From Agarophyton chilense (Eukaryota; Rhodophyta; Florideophyceae; Gracilariales; Gracilariaceae): a stretch of 64,000 nucleotides of DNA. The stretch is taken from assembly GCA_030374765.1 (NCBI GenBank), contig JARGXX010000003.1, forward strand, positions 1,054,001 through 1,118,000, read 5' to 3'. The notes under the pieces are model-generated. The model did not search any database and was not told the origin of the DNA. It saw only the letters and a program-made list of their open reading frames with translations. The position numbers were made by a program, and so were the translations under genes. Below are positions 56,468 to 64,000 of the stretch, piece after piece (the stretch's first letter is position 1; the number at the start of each line of letters is the position of its first letter).

Positions 56468-58303
56468 TCAAGGCGGAGGAACCGGCGTTCTACACAAGGC
56501 ACATTCTAGTCTAATCTCGAGCCATTTTTCCAGACAATCGCTGTGAAAGAAATGTTCGCACGGGGTGACCATTCGATCTCTCGAGTTAACGGGGACCGCT
56601 TCCATACATATACAGCACTCGCGAAGAGATTCTGCAGGTGGGCTGGACACGAGTGGACGACTTTCCCCGTTGGCAGTTGGGGCGGGGGCCTCAAGATCTT
56701 CGATTTCGTCGTGCACGACGATGGGGCGGTAGTAATCGTACTTTTCCGGAAGCAACTCTTTGGGAATGAACCATCGCGGACCAAACTTGTACTGCGAAAG
56801 AAGAATGATAGCCTGCGTAAAGAGCCAGACGACGAGGGCGATAGCCGAGGCCGGTCGCGGCTGAATGTGCAAAAAGTTACGTGGGCAGCCCCAAAAGTAA
56901 AGCGGAATGGCGAGACGGGTGATAGTAGAGCCAATAATGTACGAAGGAAGAAGCGGACGACGATGATCTTCGACGGCATTCAGGATGATCTGCGGCACCC
57001 AAAAAGAGTACAAAGCAAATAAGAAGAAGCGCAAATGGTTTTGAAGCTGATACAAGAGAATAATTCCAATGAGCAAGGAGCCATAAAAGCGAGAGTACAA
57101 CATGGACAACTCGCGACGCATAGCTTCCCAGCCCTCCGAAAAGCCCGAGGGTCGACGAGCCTTCCATATAAGAAGCATCCAGCGCATGAGGAAGATAGAA
57201 AAGCAGATAAACTTAAAGAAAGCGGCGGTGGCAAAGGCATTAAACAACGGCTGAACAGCAATGCCCATGGTGAGATGTCCCAAACATAAGTAGGAATCAG
57301 CGACGGCCTGCAAACCGACGGTCATGAGCGAGACGCGTCTGGCTCCGGCCTGGGTGCTGGTCATCTCCATCTGGCGAATAAGCACAATGACCTGAATGAA
57401 GGCGACGACGGTGACGAGCAAGGTGTAATTAATGGCCTTTCCGAAGAGCGTGTCGGTGTCGAGGGTGGACAGGACGAGGGAGATGGTTGTGTTACAGGGC
57501 TTGGAGACGAAGAGGCCACCCATCTCAACGTACTCGTCGTTGGGGTCCAATTGGCGGCCTGACAGGACGGCCGGGCCGTCCGGGTTGAAGGGATGCGAAC
57601 CGGAGTCGGTGGGAGTGACATCGGTGAAGTGCCCTTCGGTGAGCGAGAAGGTGGCATGAAACGGGCACTGGGCAGCGACGGAAGGGCGCGGCAATGCGCG
57701 CTGTGCGCGATAATTCTTGCGTAGCTTCTGAATGGGAGGGGAGAGAGCGGCCACAAAGCGGTGCTCGGAGACGTTGAGCGGAACAACGTGGGGGGTTGCC
57801 TGATAAGCGGCGAAAAGACGGTTGAGGGTGGCGGGGACATCGTCATAGAGCACGTCGCCCACCAGTACGACGGTGCCGGAGGTCTGGTCATACAGGCCGT
57901 ACATGTTGAGTGAGAGGTCGCGGGGGGTGCGATAGGCGCCGTCGCGAAGCAAAAGGTCTGCGAGAACGAGGTTTGTAACAGGGGAGAGAGCGGTGGGATG
58001 GTTCTCGGCGGTGAGCAAGGCGAAGCCGGCCACATTATGAAACGAGGCGTTGGGGAAGAGCAGCGCGGCGGAGGGCGCGTTCCACGAACCGTCATACAAA
58101 CGGCGCAGGTTCCTGGGGAAGGCGTGGGGGACGGGGGGGACGTCAGCGGCGTCGTCGGGGGCGAAGAGAGCGCGAGCGGGAAGGGCGTGGAGGGGGGCAA
58201 CGGGCGGAGCGGCCGTGTCGGTGTCGATGGCGGCGGCGAGAGCGACACTCAGCGGCAACCACCACGCAAGCGCGACGCGGGCGACGCGCGACTGACGCGC
58301 CAT
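56468..58303 (-). CDS. Tul1/FLY-type transmembrane RING-H2 ubiquitin ligase
   Basis: A 611-residue membrane E3 ubiquitin ligase of the Tul1 (yeast Golgi Dsc complex) / FLYING SAUCER (plant) type. N-terminus: signal sequence RVARVALAWWLPLSVALAAA. Then a luminal domain of about 280 residues with sequons (NASF, NVSE, NTT) and a VEMGGLFVSKPCNTTISL stretch just before the membrane part; about seven membrane segments (from INYTLLVTVVAFIQVIVL through ALVVWLFTQAIILL); a short cytosolic linker; and a C-terminal RING-H2 at about residues 563-604. Zinc ligands are C-x2-C (CCIC), CEH, H-x2-C (HSDC) and C-x2-C (CALC), with the W of EKWLE between. It would tag Golgi/endosomal membrane proteins for turnover. 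The start at 58,303 gives a proper signal peptide. An in-frame ATG at 58,468 would add 55 Ala/Pro-rich residues. No introns visible. Confidence 0.85.
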   Translation of the reverse strand: MARQSRVARVALAWWLPLSVALAAAIDTDTAAPPVAPLHALPARALFAPDDAADVPPVPHAFPRNLRRLYDGSWNAPSAALLFPNASFHNVAGFALLTAENHPTALSPVTNLVLADLLLRDGAYRTPRDLSLNMYGLYDQTSGTVVLVGDVLYDDVPATLNRLFAAYQATPHVVPLNVSEHRFVAALSPPIQKLRKNYRAQRALPRPSVAAQCPFHATFSLTEGHFTDVTPTDSGSHPFNPDGPAVLSGRQLDPNDEYVEMGGLFVSKPCNTTISLVLSTLDTDTLFGKAINYTLLVTVVAFIQVIVLIRQMEMTSTQAGARRVSLMTVGLQAVADSYLCLGHLTMGIAVQPLFNAFATAAFFKFICFSIFLMRWMLLIWKARRPSGFSEGWEAMRRELSMLYSRFYGSLLIGIILLYQLQNHLRFFLFALYSFWVPQIILNAVEDHRRPLLPSYIIGSTITRLAIPLYFWGCPRNFLHIQPRPASAIALVVWLFTQAIILLSQYKFGPRWFIPKELLPEKYDYYRPIVVHDEIEDLEAPAPTANGESRPLVSSPPAESLRECCICMEAVPVNSRDRMVTPCEHFFHSDCLEKWLEIRLECALCRTPVPPP

Positions 58304-58521
58304 GGGCGCCGGTGGAGGGGAGAGGGCGGGAACGAAGCGCAGCGCAGCGGGAGCGGGAGCGGGAGCGGGAGCGGGAGCGGAGTGGAGCGGAGCGAGCAGC
58401 ACGCAGGCGGCGGCGAGCGCGAAGAGGGCGCGACGCGTGGCAGGCGATTCGCGCGCTCGTCTGCACATTCGCAACGCAGCACTTTAGCACGCCAGCAGCA
58501 GAGCAGCACGCCAGCGTGACC

Positions 58522-58527
58522 ACGTGT
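58522..58527. promoter_or_regulatory. CACGTG (G-box-like) motif upstream of the RING gene
   Basis: Perfect CACGTG between the RING gene and the end of the mannosylglycerate synthase gene. A second copy lies at 58,600-58,605. G-boxes bind bZIP/bHLH factors in plants. Use here is a guess, since the motif also occurs in element B's LTRs. Confidence 0.3.
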
Positions 58528-58650
58528 TGACTCTGGCCACCACTAACACGATGTACATATCTACAATGTGTACAGCGGCGAAGCGTTGTCCACGTAATAC
58601 ACGTGCGCGCGTGGGGGGGTCGCGAGGGCGACAGCAGACAGCTGTTTACG

Positions 58651-60144
58651 TCATGTGGCGTCGTCGCTGCGGTCTTGGCTGGTGACAATGCTGAGCTCGC
58701 GCAGAGCGTCGTCCAGCGCGCGCCACGAGCGGCGCTCACCGGATGGCTCCGCCACGCAGCAGCCGGAGCCGGAGCTCACGCTGGAGCTGGGCAATCGCGT
58801 CGCTGCACACGAGTCCGTCGTAGTCGGCGCTATCGTAGCGGCTGCCGCACAAGTGGCTGCCGCTTGCGTGGGCTCCAGCTCGTCGTCTTGCTCGTACCCT
58901 TCGTCCTCGTCCAACTCTTCGTCGTCGTCGCCGCTACCGCCGCTGTCGCCGCGCATGTGCAGCCGCGCCACCATGTCTGCGTTGGCCTGCAGCGCGGCGT
59001 GGTAGCCGCGCAGCACGTGGCGCACCGTGTAGTTGAGCACGCGCGCCACCCACATCTTGAACAGCAGCTCGCACCAATCGCCGTCGCGGAGGTCAAAGTG
59101 CTGCAACATCACCTTGAAAGCTCCAATCCACCTCGTCTCGTCCATGAACATGAAGCGCGGCCACTGCGCCGCCGCGAGCAGCCCGTCGCGCACAACGGGT
59201 TCAAAGTGCTCGCGCAGCAGCTGCCGCTGCCGTTCGCTCCACCCAGTCGCCAGCAGCCCCAGGCTCTTCTCCACGTCGTAGCCAACCTTTGCAGCCAGCG
59301 CGTGCGGCACGCGTTGCGCCGGCTCCACCCGGTGCGTCGCGCTTCCGCCGCGCGCCTCATGCACTGTTTCGGTGCTCACGCTCTGCAGAGCCCCGAAGCA
59401 CTCGCACAACATGCTCTTGAGTTGATGCAAACCACCGTACAGCGCGTGTATTTTACCGCGTGCCACATACACCTCCAACAGCGAAAAGTTCTTCTGCGCG
59501 CAGACAAAGGTGTACATGGTGTCGATACCCCAGTCCGACTGTTGCAGCACGCGTTGGTCGCTCACCAGCGCGTGCACAACGCGCCGCGAAAGACATAGCT
59601 CGCCGCCGAGAGGCTGTTGCACCCACGGCAACGACGAGCGCGGCCACAGCAACGCAAAGCCCAGACGAGTCACCTGCCACGTGACTTGCGCATCAGTGCT
59701 GCTGCGCGGAAAGTAGTGGCGAACCACATCGTAGCCCAGCGCGACGCCATGCTCGGCCTTAGAGATCCACTGCTGGTCGAACGACTCGATATCGGCGTCA
59801 TAAAAGTGCAAGCGCTGCAGCGGGCGCTGCTGTAGCAGTAGCGAGTTTTCCGGCATGCGGTGCGCCTCCAGAAAGTACTGCAGCGCGGTATTCATACCGT
59901 CGCCCTTTCCGGAGCGCAGGTGCGAGCCCAGGCGCGCCTGCACGATGAGGCGCACCGCGGCGGCGTACGGCTCCTTGGAGGCGTTGCGCGCGTCGAGGGC
60001 GGCGCGGATGTGGTCATAGCACGCGTTGCGACACGCAGCAACTAGCAGCACGAGGCGCACGCGACTGTGCGACGCGGCGATTTGGACGTTTCGCAGCAAG
60101 GTGGGCACCAGCTCGTCCTTGAACGGGAAGCACACCAACGCCAT
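58651..60144 (-). CDS. mgs: mannosylglycerate synthase (GT78)
   Basis: A 497-residue retaining glycosyltransferase that joins mannose from GDP-mannose to D-glycerate, giving mannosylglycerate (digeneaside), an osmolyte of red algae. It matches the single-enzyme GT78 family (Rhodothermus marinus MGS, from memory about 400 residues) from its first residues (MALVCFPFKDELVPTLLRNV) to about residue 400. Key motifs: SGKGDGMNTAL (78-88) for nucleotide binding; the metal-binding DAD at 116-118 (LHFYDADIESF); VRHYFPRSSTDA (141-152); QQPLGGE (176-182); SDWGIDTMYTF (203-213); and GKIHALYGGL with a likely metal-ligand His at 233. About 95 extra C-terminal residues are acidic and low-complexity. The ATG at 60,144 is the first after the predicted transcription start and matches family N-termini. 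The frame is open upstream, but only via GTG. Confidence 0.93.
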   Translation of the reverse strand: MALVCFPFKDELVPTLLRNVQIAASHSRVRLVLLVAACRNACYDHIRAALDARNASKEPYAAAVRLIVQARLGSHLRSGKGDGMNTALQYFLEAHRMPENSLLLQQRPLQRLHFYDADIESFDQQWISKAEHGVALGYDVVRHYFPRSSTDAQVTWQVTRLGFALLWPRSSLPWVQQPLGGELCLSRRVVHALVSDQRVLQQSDWGIDTMYTFVCAQKNFSLLEVYVARGKIHALYGGLHQLKSMLCECFGALQSVSTETVHEARGGSATHRVEPAQRVPHALAAKVGYDVEKSLGLLATGWSERQRQLLREHFEPVVRDGLLAAAQWPRFMFMDETRWIGAFKVMLQHFDLRDGDWCELLFKMWVARVLNYTVRHVLRGYHAALQANADMVARLHMRGDSGGSGDDDEELDEDEGYEQDDELEPTQAAATCAAAATIAPTTTDSCAATRLPSSSVSSGSGCCVAEPSGERRSWRALDDALRELSIVTSQDRSDDAT

Positions 60145-60227
60145 GAGGATGCAGCGGAACAGAAGATTGTTGTAGTAAAGCGATAGGCGCACGCACGCGA
60201 GTGTCGAGGGCTTGTGGCACACAGGCG

Positions 60228-60254
60228 GCAGCAGCAGCAGCAGTAGCAGCAGCA
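60228..60254. repeat. (CAG)n microsatellite in mgs leader
   Basis: Nine CAG-type triplets with one TAG interruption (CTG on the transcribed sense). It lies in the predicted 5' untranslated leader between the palindrome and the mgs start codon. Confidence 0.8.
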
Positions 60255-60272
60255 GTTGAGGTGCACCTCAAC
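60255..60272. promoter_or_regulatory. 18-bp perfect palindrome at the mgs transcription start
   Basis: GTTGAGGTGCACCTCAAC reads the same on both strands over 18 bases and stops exactly there (the next pair, A/G, does not match). It lies about 25-45 bases downstream of the TATA box, covering the expected start site, a plausible operator for a dimeric regulator of an osmolyte gene. Function is inferred from form and position only. Confidence 0.45.
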
Positions 60273-60294
60273 GCAAGCCGATGGCCGAGATTTA

Positions 60295-60302
60295 TATTTA
60301 TA
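60295..60302 (-). promoter_or_regulatory. TATA box of mgs
   Basis: TATAAATA on the minus strand, about 150 bases before the ATG at 60,144. It predicts a start near 60,266 and a leader of about 120 nt with no upstream ATG. A CACGTG motif lies further upstream at 60,369-60,374. Confidence 0.55.
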
Positions 60303-60530
60303 TGCGAGCGCGGCGCAGGGAGCGGCGTGACAAGGTACCGGCGTGACACGGCGCGCGTGAGACCTATCCACGTGCAGGGCGCCTATTGGCAGAATGCAAG
60401 TGCAAACGTTCACGGCGCGCCGCCGATTAGGGCACGCGGCATATGCACCGCCCCCCGCACGCGCCACTCAGCGTCGAGCGACGTCACCATCATGGGTCTG
60501 CACCTCCCCCGCGCGCACGAAGCATTTCAC

Positions 60531-60590
60531 CCCGGGCGCGGTGCGTCTCCCCCGGGCGCGGTGCGTCTCCCCCGGGCGCGGTGCGTCTCC
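60531..60590. repeat. three perfect 20-bp tandem repeats
   Basis: Three back-to-back identical units of 20 bp, beginning CCCGGGCGCGG and ending TGCGTCTCC, in the interval between mgs and the glycosyltransferase-like gene. A part-unit precedes them. Confidence 0.9.
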
Positions 60591-60670
60591 CCTGTGGGCG
60601 CAGCTCATGACCCGCCTCGCCCCCGCGCGCCAAGTGCCAAGTGCCAAGTGCTCAGTGCCCGAGTACCGAG

Positions 60671-60715
60671 TGCCGCCGTCGCAAGTGCCGCTGTCGCAAG
60701 TGCCGCTGTCGCAAG
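60671..60715. repeat. three 15-bp tandem repeats
   Basis: Units TGCCGCYGTCGCAAG at 60,671, 60,686 and 60,701, one variant base in the first. Degenerate CAAGTGC repeats extend leftwards to about 60,630. They lie 130 bases after the stop of the glycosyltransferase-like gene. The whole 60,303-60,844 interval shows no gene apart from these repeats. Confidence 0.85.
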
Positions 60716-60844
60716 AGCCGCCAACAGTCGCAGACGCTCGCAGGCGCCATAACGCACGCCATCGGTGGCGCGCGCGCTCATCGCAGAGGCAGGTGTCGAG
60801 ACGAAGCACCGCCCAGCCAGACCGACAAGGAAGCACGCTCATGC

Positions 60845-63394
60845 TCACGCGCAGCCGCGCAGCTGCGCGGTGGCGGCGTCGTCGGACGCGGGCGCCAGCA
60901 CGTCGGCGAGTGCGCAGGTGCGCTGGGCGCCGCGCGCGTCGCGGCCGCGCTGCACAAACTCAAAGTGATACGGAACGTTGTCCACGGCGATGGACGCCGC
61001 CGCGCGCGCGATGCCACCGCCGCCGCCATCACCGCCGTGTCGCAGCAAGTCACTCAGCACCGCGCCGTAGTAGCCCGCAAACAGCCGCACACACAGCTTG
61101 CCGCCGCCAAACGCGGCTCCGTCCGCCACGCGCACCCCGTCGCCCACAGTCTCCGCGCGCCGCATCTCGCGCAGCATCACCATGTCGTCATCGTCGTCCC
61201 CGCCGCCGCCGCCGCCGCCTAGCGCCGCGGGCAGCTCCGCCGCAGACCTCACTGTCACGCCGCTCACCACACACTTGAGCAACATGCGCGCGCGCAGTGC
61301 GTGATCGTTGCGCCCCGCCAAAGGCGCAGCCGGCCGTCGCCCCTCACCGTCACCGCCCCCGCCGTCGCCGTCGGCACCATCGTCGCGCTCACCGCGCGCA
61401 GCAAAGCAGTTGCGCGCTGCATCGAACCACACAAAGTGCGACGCGTTGCGCAAAAACAACTCGTCGCGTTCGCTGCGCTCGCCGCGCGCCACACAGTCGT
61501 CCAGAACGAACGGCGCCACGAGCCGCACCGTCGCCTCGCTCAGAGAAGAAGAAGAAGAAGAAGAAGAAGAAGAAGAAGAAGACTGCAGCCGCTGCACGCG
61601 CTGCAGGTTGTGCTGCCCCAGCAGCCGCGCCACGAGCGCCTCCGCGCTCTCCACCACGAACAACACGCGCCGCGCCACGCGCTGCTGCGACCAGCCGTGC
61701 GTGCCGCGCAGCCGTTCCGTCACGCCCGCGCGCCCTTCTTCATCGCAGTACACCACCAGCCGGTACGTGCGCAGCGCATGAACACACTCGGCCAGCTCAT
61801 CGGCGCGCGCCGCAAAGCGCACGTCGTCATCGTCGCGCTCCACGCGGAACAGCGCACTCACAAAGGTCAGCTGCATATCGCGCGGCTCCACCGGGTAGGT
61901 GTACAGCACGAGGCTGTAGTACAAGTTGGTCAGATCCGTCACTCCGTTGCGCCACGTGCCGTGCCCGTCCTGCAGCTGCTTGAGCACGCGCTGCGTCTCG
62001 GCCGCCAGCTGCTGCAGCGCTTGCGAGCGGCTGTTGAGCATTGCACGCTCGAAATGGTACAGACGCACAAACTCGATTGGGTAGCGCTGCGCAAATGTGG
62101 CGCCCGACAGCAACGACTTGTTGCGCTGTGCGCACTCGTTGCGCGCAACGTGCAGCAAGTCGTTGCCCTTCTCTTGCGCATCTGTATCCAGGCGGTTCCA
62201 CGCGTACCACACGGTGTTCATGAGGTTTTGCTCGCCCACCTCGTGGTGCTCAAACAGCCCATACGGCAGCGCAACGGTGAAGTTGCGCGCGTTCCACACC
62301 GACGCGTTCCAATTGGTGTAAAACTCAAAGTCCAGCATGTTCGAATGCGCGTCCAGCCTGCGGTTGGCGTCATAGTCTCGGGCAAACGGGTCGGCCAGCT
62401 CGCGCAGAAACCAGGCGCGCTCAAACAGCGCCGGGTTGTTGGTCCACTGGCAGAATTTGGCGGGTGCGCACCACACGGCATCGGTGTGGCGAGTGCGCTC
62501 GCAGGGCGAAAAGTAGCGAGGATAGCGTTCGGAGGCGTTCTGAACCCAGTGGTGCAGGTAACAGAACAGATTGCTCTGCTGGGTCAGCATTTGGGGCTCG
62601 CGGTTCTCGTGCATGATGCGCGCGTGCAGCGGGGCGCCAGGACGCGCTCGATGACGGTAGCGTACGACATGGGCGACGGAGGTATTGAGCAGCGACAGAC
62701 CGATGGACAGTTGGCGCGCAACAACGGCGGGGGGCTCGATAAGCGCCCAGTCCTTCTCCAACAGCAGCACGTAGCGGTGAGACGCGAGCTGCACCATACG
62801 GCGAATGGCGAGCCCGAGCGGGAGGTTTTGATCGCTACGCTCGACGCGTGTATCGATGACGGTGCGCACGCGCTGCAACAACGGGAGGTGAGTGAGCACT
62901 TGGTCTGTGGGCGACGCGACGCCGTTAAGAAAGACCAGCAGCTCGGAGGCGTGCGGCAGCAGGCCGTGCTGGAGCCAGGTACTGAGGGTGTGATTGAAGG
63001 TGTCAAACTCGTTGTGGAAGAGCACGAGCAGCGAGAGCGGAGGCGGCGCCACGACGGGCACAAGCGCAAGACGATCGACACCGTCATCATCCTCGAGCGG
63101 CTTCGCAGCGTCGGCGGCGGCGGCAACAAGCGCAGGTGCCTCAAGCGGCGGGACGTGCGGCGGCGGTACGCGCTCGTCATCGTCGAGCGACGGCAGCGGC
63201 GGCAACGCCACGCGCGGGTCATTGACGGTGCGCAGCGCAGCACGCGCGGCAAGGCCGACGGCGACGAAGACGGTGAGAAGCAGCAACAGTGGAAGCAGCA
63301 GCGGCAGCGGCCTCGACAGCGCGGCGACGACGGCGGCGACGGCGCGACGCGGGCGTCGAGCGAAGCGACGAGCCTTGCGCGCACGCCCGGCCAT
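60845..63394 (-). CDS. type II membrane protein, glycosyltransferase-like plus possible HtrL/YibB-like domain
   Basis: 849 residues from the ATG at 63,394 (strong context, A at -3, G at +4). The frame is open further upstream, but only via GTG. A basic N-terminus is followed by one membrane anchor (about 29-50, LPLLLPLLLLLTVFVAVGLA), so the bulk should be luminal, probably Golgi. Residues 120-400 resemble a GT-A glycosyltransferase: SLLVLFHNEFDTFNHTL, ELLVFLNGV, then YVLLLEKDW (208-216), a likely metal/sugar site, and several sequons. Residues 500-850 (TFVSALFRV, YRLVVYCDE, FVWFDAARNCF) recall the HtrL/YibB family, a weaker match. The two parts are joined near a 13-residue serine run (605-617). 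Substrate unknown; cell-wall or sulfated-galactan synthesis is a guess. Confidence 0.6.
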   Translation of the reverse strand: MAGRARKARRFARRPRRAVAAVVAALSRPLPLLLPLLLLLTVFVAVGLAARAALRTVNDPRVALPPLPSLDDDERVPPPHVPPLEAPALVAAAADAAKPLEDDDGVDRLALVPVVAPPPLSLLVLFHNEFDTFNHTLSTWLQHGLLPHASELLVFLNGVASPTDQVLTHLPLLQRVRTVIDTRVERSDQNLPLGLAIRRMVQLASHRYVLLLEKDWALIEPPAVVARQLSIGLSLLNTSVAHVVRYRHRARPGAPLHARIMHENREPQMLTQQSNLFCYLHHWVQNASERYPRYFSPCERTRHTDAVWCAPAKFCQWTNNPALFERAWFLRELADPFARDYDANRRLDAHSNMLDFEFYTNWNASVWNARNFTVALPYGLFEHHEVGEQNLMNTVWYAWNRLDTDAQEKGNDLLHVARNECAQRNKSLLSGATFAQRYPIEFVRLYHFERAMLNSRSQALQQLAAETQRVLKQLQDGHGTWRNGVTDLTNLYYSLVLYTYPVEPRDMQLTFVSALFRVERDDDDVRFAARADELAECVHALRTYRLVVYCDEEGRAGVTERLRGTHGWSQQRVARRVLFVVESAEALVARLLGQHNLQRVQRLQSSSSSSSSSSSSSLSEATVRLVAPFVLDDCVARGERSERDELFLRNASHFVWFDAARNCFAARGERDDGADGDGGGGDGEGRRPAAPLAGRNDHALRARMLLKCVVSGVTVRSAAELPAALGGGGGGGDDDDDMVMLREMRRAETVGDGVRVADGAAFGGGKLCVRLFAGYYGAVLSDLLRHGGDGGGGGIARAAASIAVDNVPYHFEFVQRGRDARGAQRTCALADVLAPASDDAATAQLRGCA
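61545..61580. repeat. (GAA)12 microsatellite coding polyserine
   Basis: Twelve GAA triplets on the plus strand, read as TCT serine codons in the minus-strand gene, giving most of its 13-residue serine run. Likely polymorphic in length. Confidence 0.9.
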
Positions 63395-63759
63395 CGTCTC
63401 GCGGCTCTGTCCGCGCGCAGGGCACGCGTGCCGTCGCACGCGTCAAGCGCGGTTGAAGGGCGGCGCCAGCGTGGGGGCCGGCTCTCACGCCGCCACGCGT
63501 ACCACTCGCACACGTGTGCCGGTCGGTTACGATGCGCGAGACCAGCGGTAGCTCCACCGACTGCTCTCTCTTTGCTTGATGGTCGCCGTCGTCGTTGGTA
63601 CTCATCTACTGTCACATTCACTGTAATGCTGTTTGACACAGGAAGCAGCGCTCTGCGCTGCGCCTCGTGAGATATCGCTGAGGGGGGCGCGAGACTATCG
63701 CCCGCCGGCTGCATCGAGCAGCGCCCCGCCACTGTGCGTGCGCACCCTTGGAAGGAAGC
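63395..63759. promoter_or_regulatory. shared promoter interval between divergent genes
   Basis: 365 bases separate the ATG of the glycosyltransferase-like gene (minus) from that of the partial gene (plus), so one interval must serve both. A CACGTG motif lies at 63,512-63,517. No TATA box was found for either gene. Confidence 0.45.
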
Positions 63760-64000
63760 ATGACGTCGCCTCCTCCATCGCCACCGCCGCCGCTGCCGCC
63801 GCTGCCGCCGCTGCCACACGACGCCTTCCGGGAGGACGCGCTGCTCGCCGACGCGGTGGAAGAGCACCTGTCCGGCGCGCTGTTCCACGACGGGTGCTAC
63901 TGCTACCGCAGCGCGGAGGCGGAGCGCGCGCGTCTTCTCGGGCTGCCGGTGCGTTGCGGCGGCGGGCTGCCGTGCGCCTGCGGCCCCATGCCGCCGCCGC
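63760..64000 (+). CDS. 5' part of an unidentified gene, cut by window end
   Basis: An ATG-started frame open for 80 codons to the window edge. It begins MTSPPPSPPPPLPPLPPLPH, a proline-rich head, then an acidic helix-like stretch (DAFREDALLADAVEEHLSGA) and a cysteine-rich part (DGCYCYRS, VRCGGGLPCACGP). The clustered cysteines suggest metal binding or disulfides, but no family can be named from this fragment. GC-rich codon use matches the other host genes. It is divergent from the glycosyltransferase-like gene. Confidence 0.55.
   Translation, partial: MTSPPPSPPPPLPPLPPLPHDAFREDALLADAVEEHLSGALFHDGCYCYRSAEAERARLLGLPVRCGGGLPCACGPMPPP

Noticed and set aside
58603-59598. 331-codon plus-strand frame over mgs
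   Set aside because: Shadow of mgs; the minus strand matches GT78 throughout.
60531-60715. CRISPR-like array
   Set aside because: Direct tandem repeats without spacers in a eukaryotic context.
58522-63517. CACGTG motifs as a shared regulon signal of the host genes
   Set aside because: The motif also appears in element B's LTRs and inside the element A antisense region, so its presence alone is weak evidence.
61301-63670. 789-codon plus-strand frame opposite the glycosyltransferase-like gene
   Set aside because: It is the antisense shadow of a GC-rich gene: repetitive His/Arg/Gln-rich product, no domain, and the minus frame has a membrane anchor and recognisable motifs.

Overview
The window is nuclear DNA of a eukaryote, most likely a red alga. 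The best clue is an apparently intronless gene at 58.65-60.14 kb (minus strand) for mannosylglycerate synthase (GT78), the enzyme that makes digeneaside, a red-algal compatible solute. The neighbouring genes are also long, GC-rich and apparently intronless, packed on one strand, and next to a large transposon-filled tract. The phylum is an inference; genus and species cannot be told.

Layout. 0-5.1 kb: tRNA-like relics, a badly decayed Ty1/copia element (about 0.6-3.0 kb) and a decayed piggyBac-like transposase (about 3.85-4.95 kb, minus). 5.12-15.67 kb and 27.92-55.27 kb: the two arms of a giant inverted repeat of about 10.6 kb per arm. By-eye comparison shows the arms to be nearly identical over most of their length. 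Each arm carries an unrecognised 264-residue gene with a TATA box, a complete PIF/Harbinger DNA transposon with clear terminal inverted repeats and a 3-bp target duplication, and a 50-residue predicted secreted peptide. 15.67-27.92 kb: the spacer between the arms, made of a decayed unidentified gene and a Ty3/gypsy chromovirus-like element (element A, minus strand).

The right arm is longer because a 16.75-kb nest of LTR elements lies inside its Harbinger transposase gene. Element C (Ty3/gypsy, minus strand, 30,564-47,313, TSD GATG) was entered by element B (Ty3/gypsy chromovirus-like, plus strand, 35,474-46,869, TSD GATT plus one mismatched base). The left arm keeps the empty site, so the order of events can be read: Harbinger insertion, inverted duplication, C, then B. 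LTR pairs differ by about 5.4% (C) and 3.4% (B), yet the arms outside them differ by well under 1% over most of their length. That suggests arm-to-arm gene conversion. A more diverged island lies close to the insertion.

Elements A and B share an unusual plan: a long extra ORF on the antisense strand, between the chromodomain end of pol and the 3' LTR, convergent with gag-pol. The antisense protein is recognisably conserved between the two diverged families. This is the most novel-looking item in the window.

55.3-64 kb: GC content rises and the sequence becomes host genes: a Tul1/FLY-type membrane RING ubiquitin ligase, mannosylglycerate synthase, a type II membrane protein with a glycosyltransferase-like domain (all minus), and the start of a divergent plus-strand gene cut by the window end. 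The mannosylglycerate synthase promoter has a TATA box and an 18-bp perfect palindrome at the expected transcription start.
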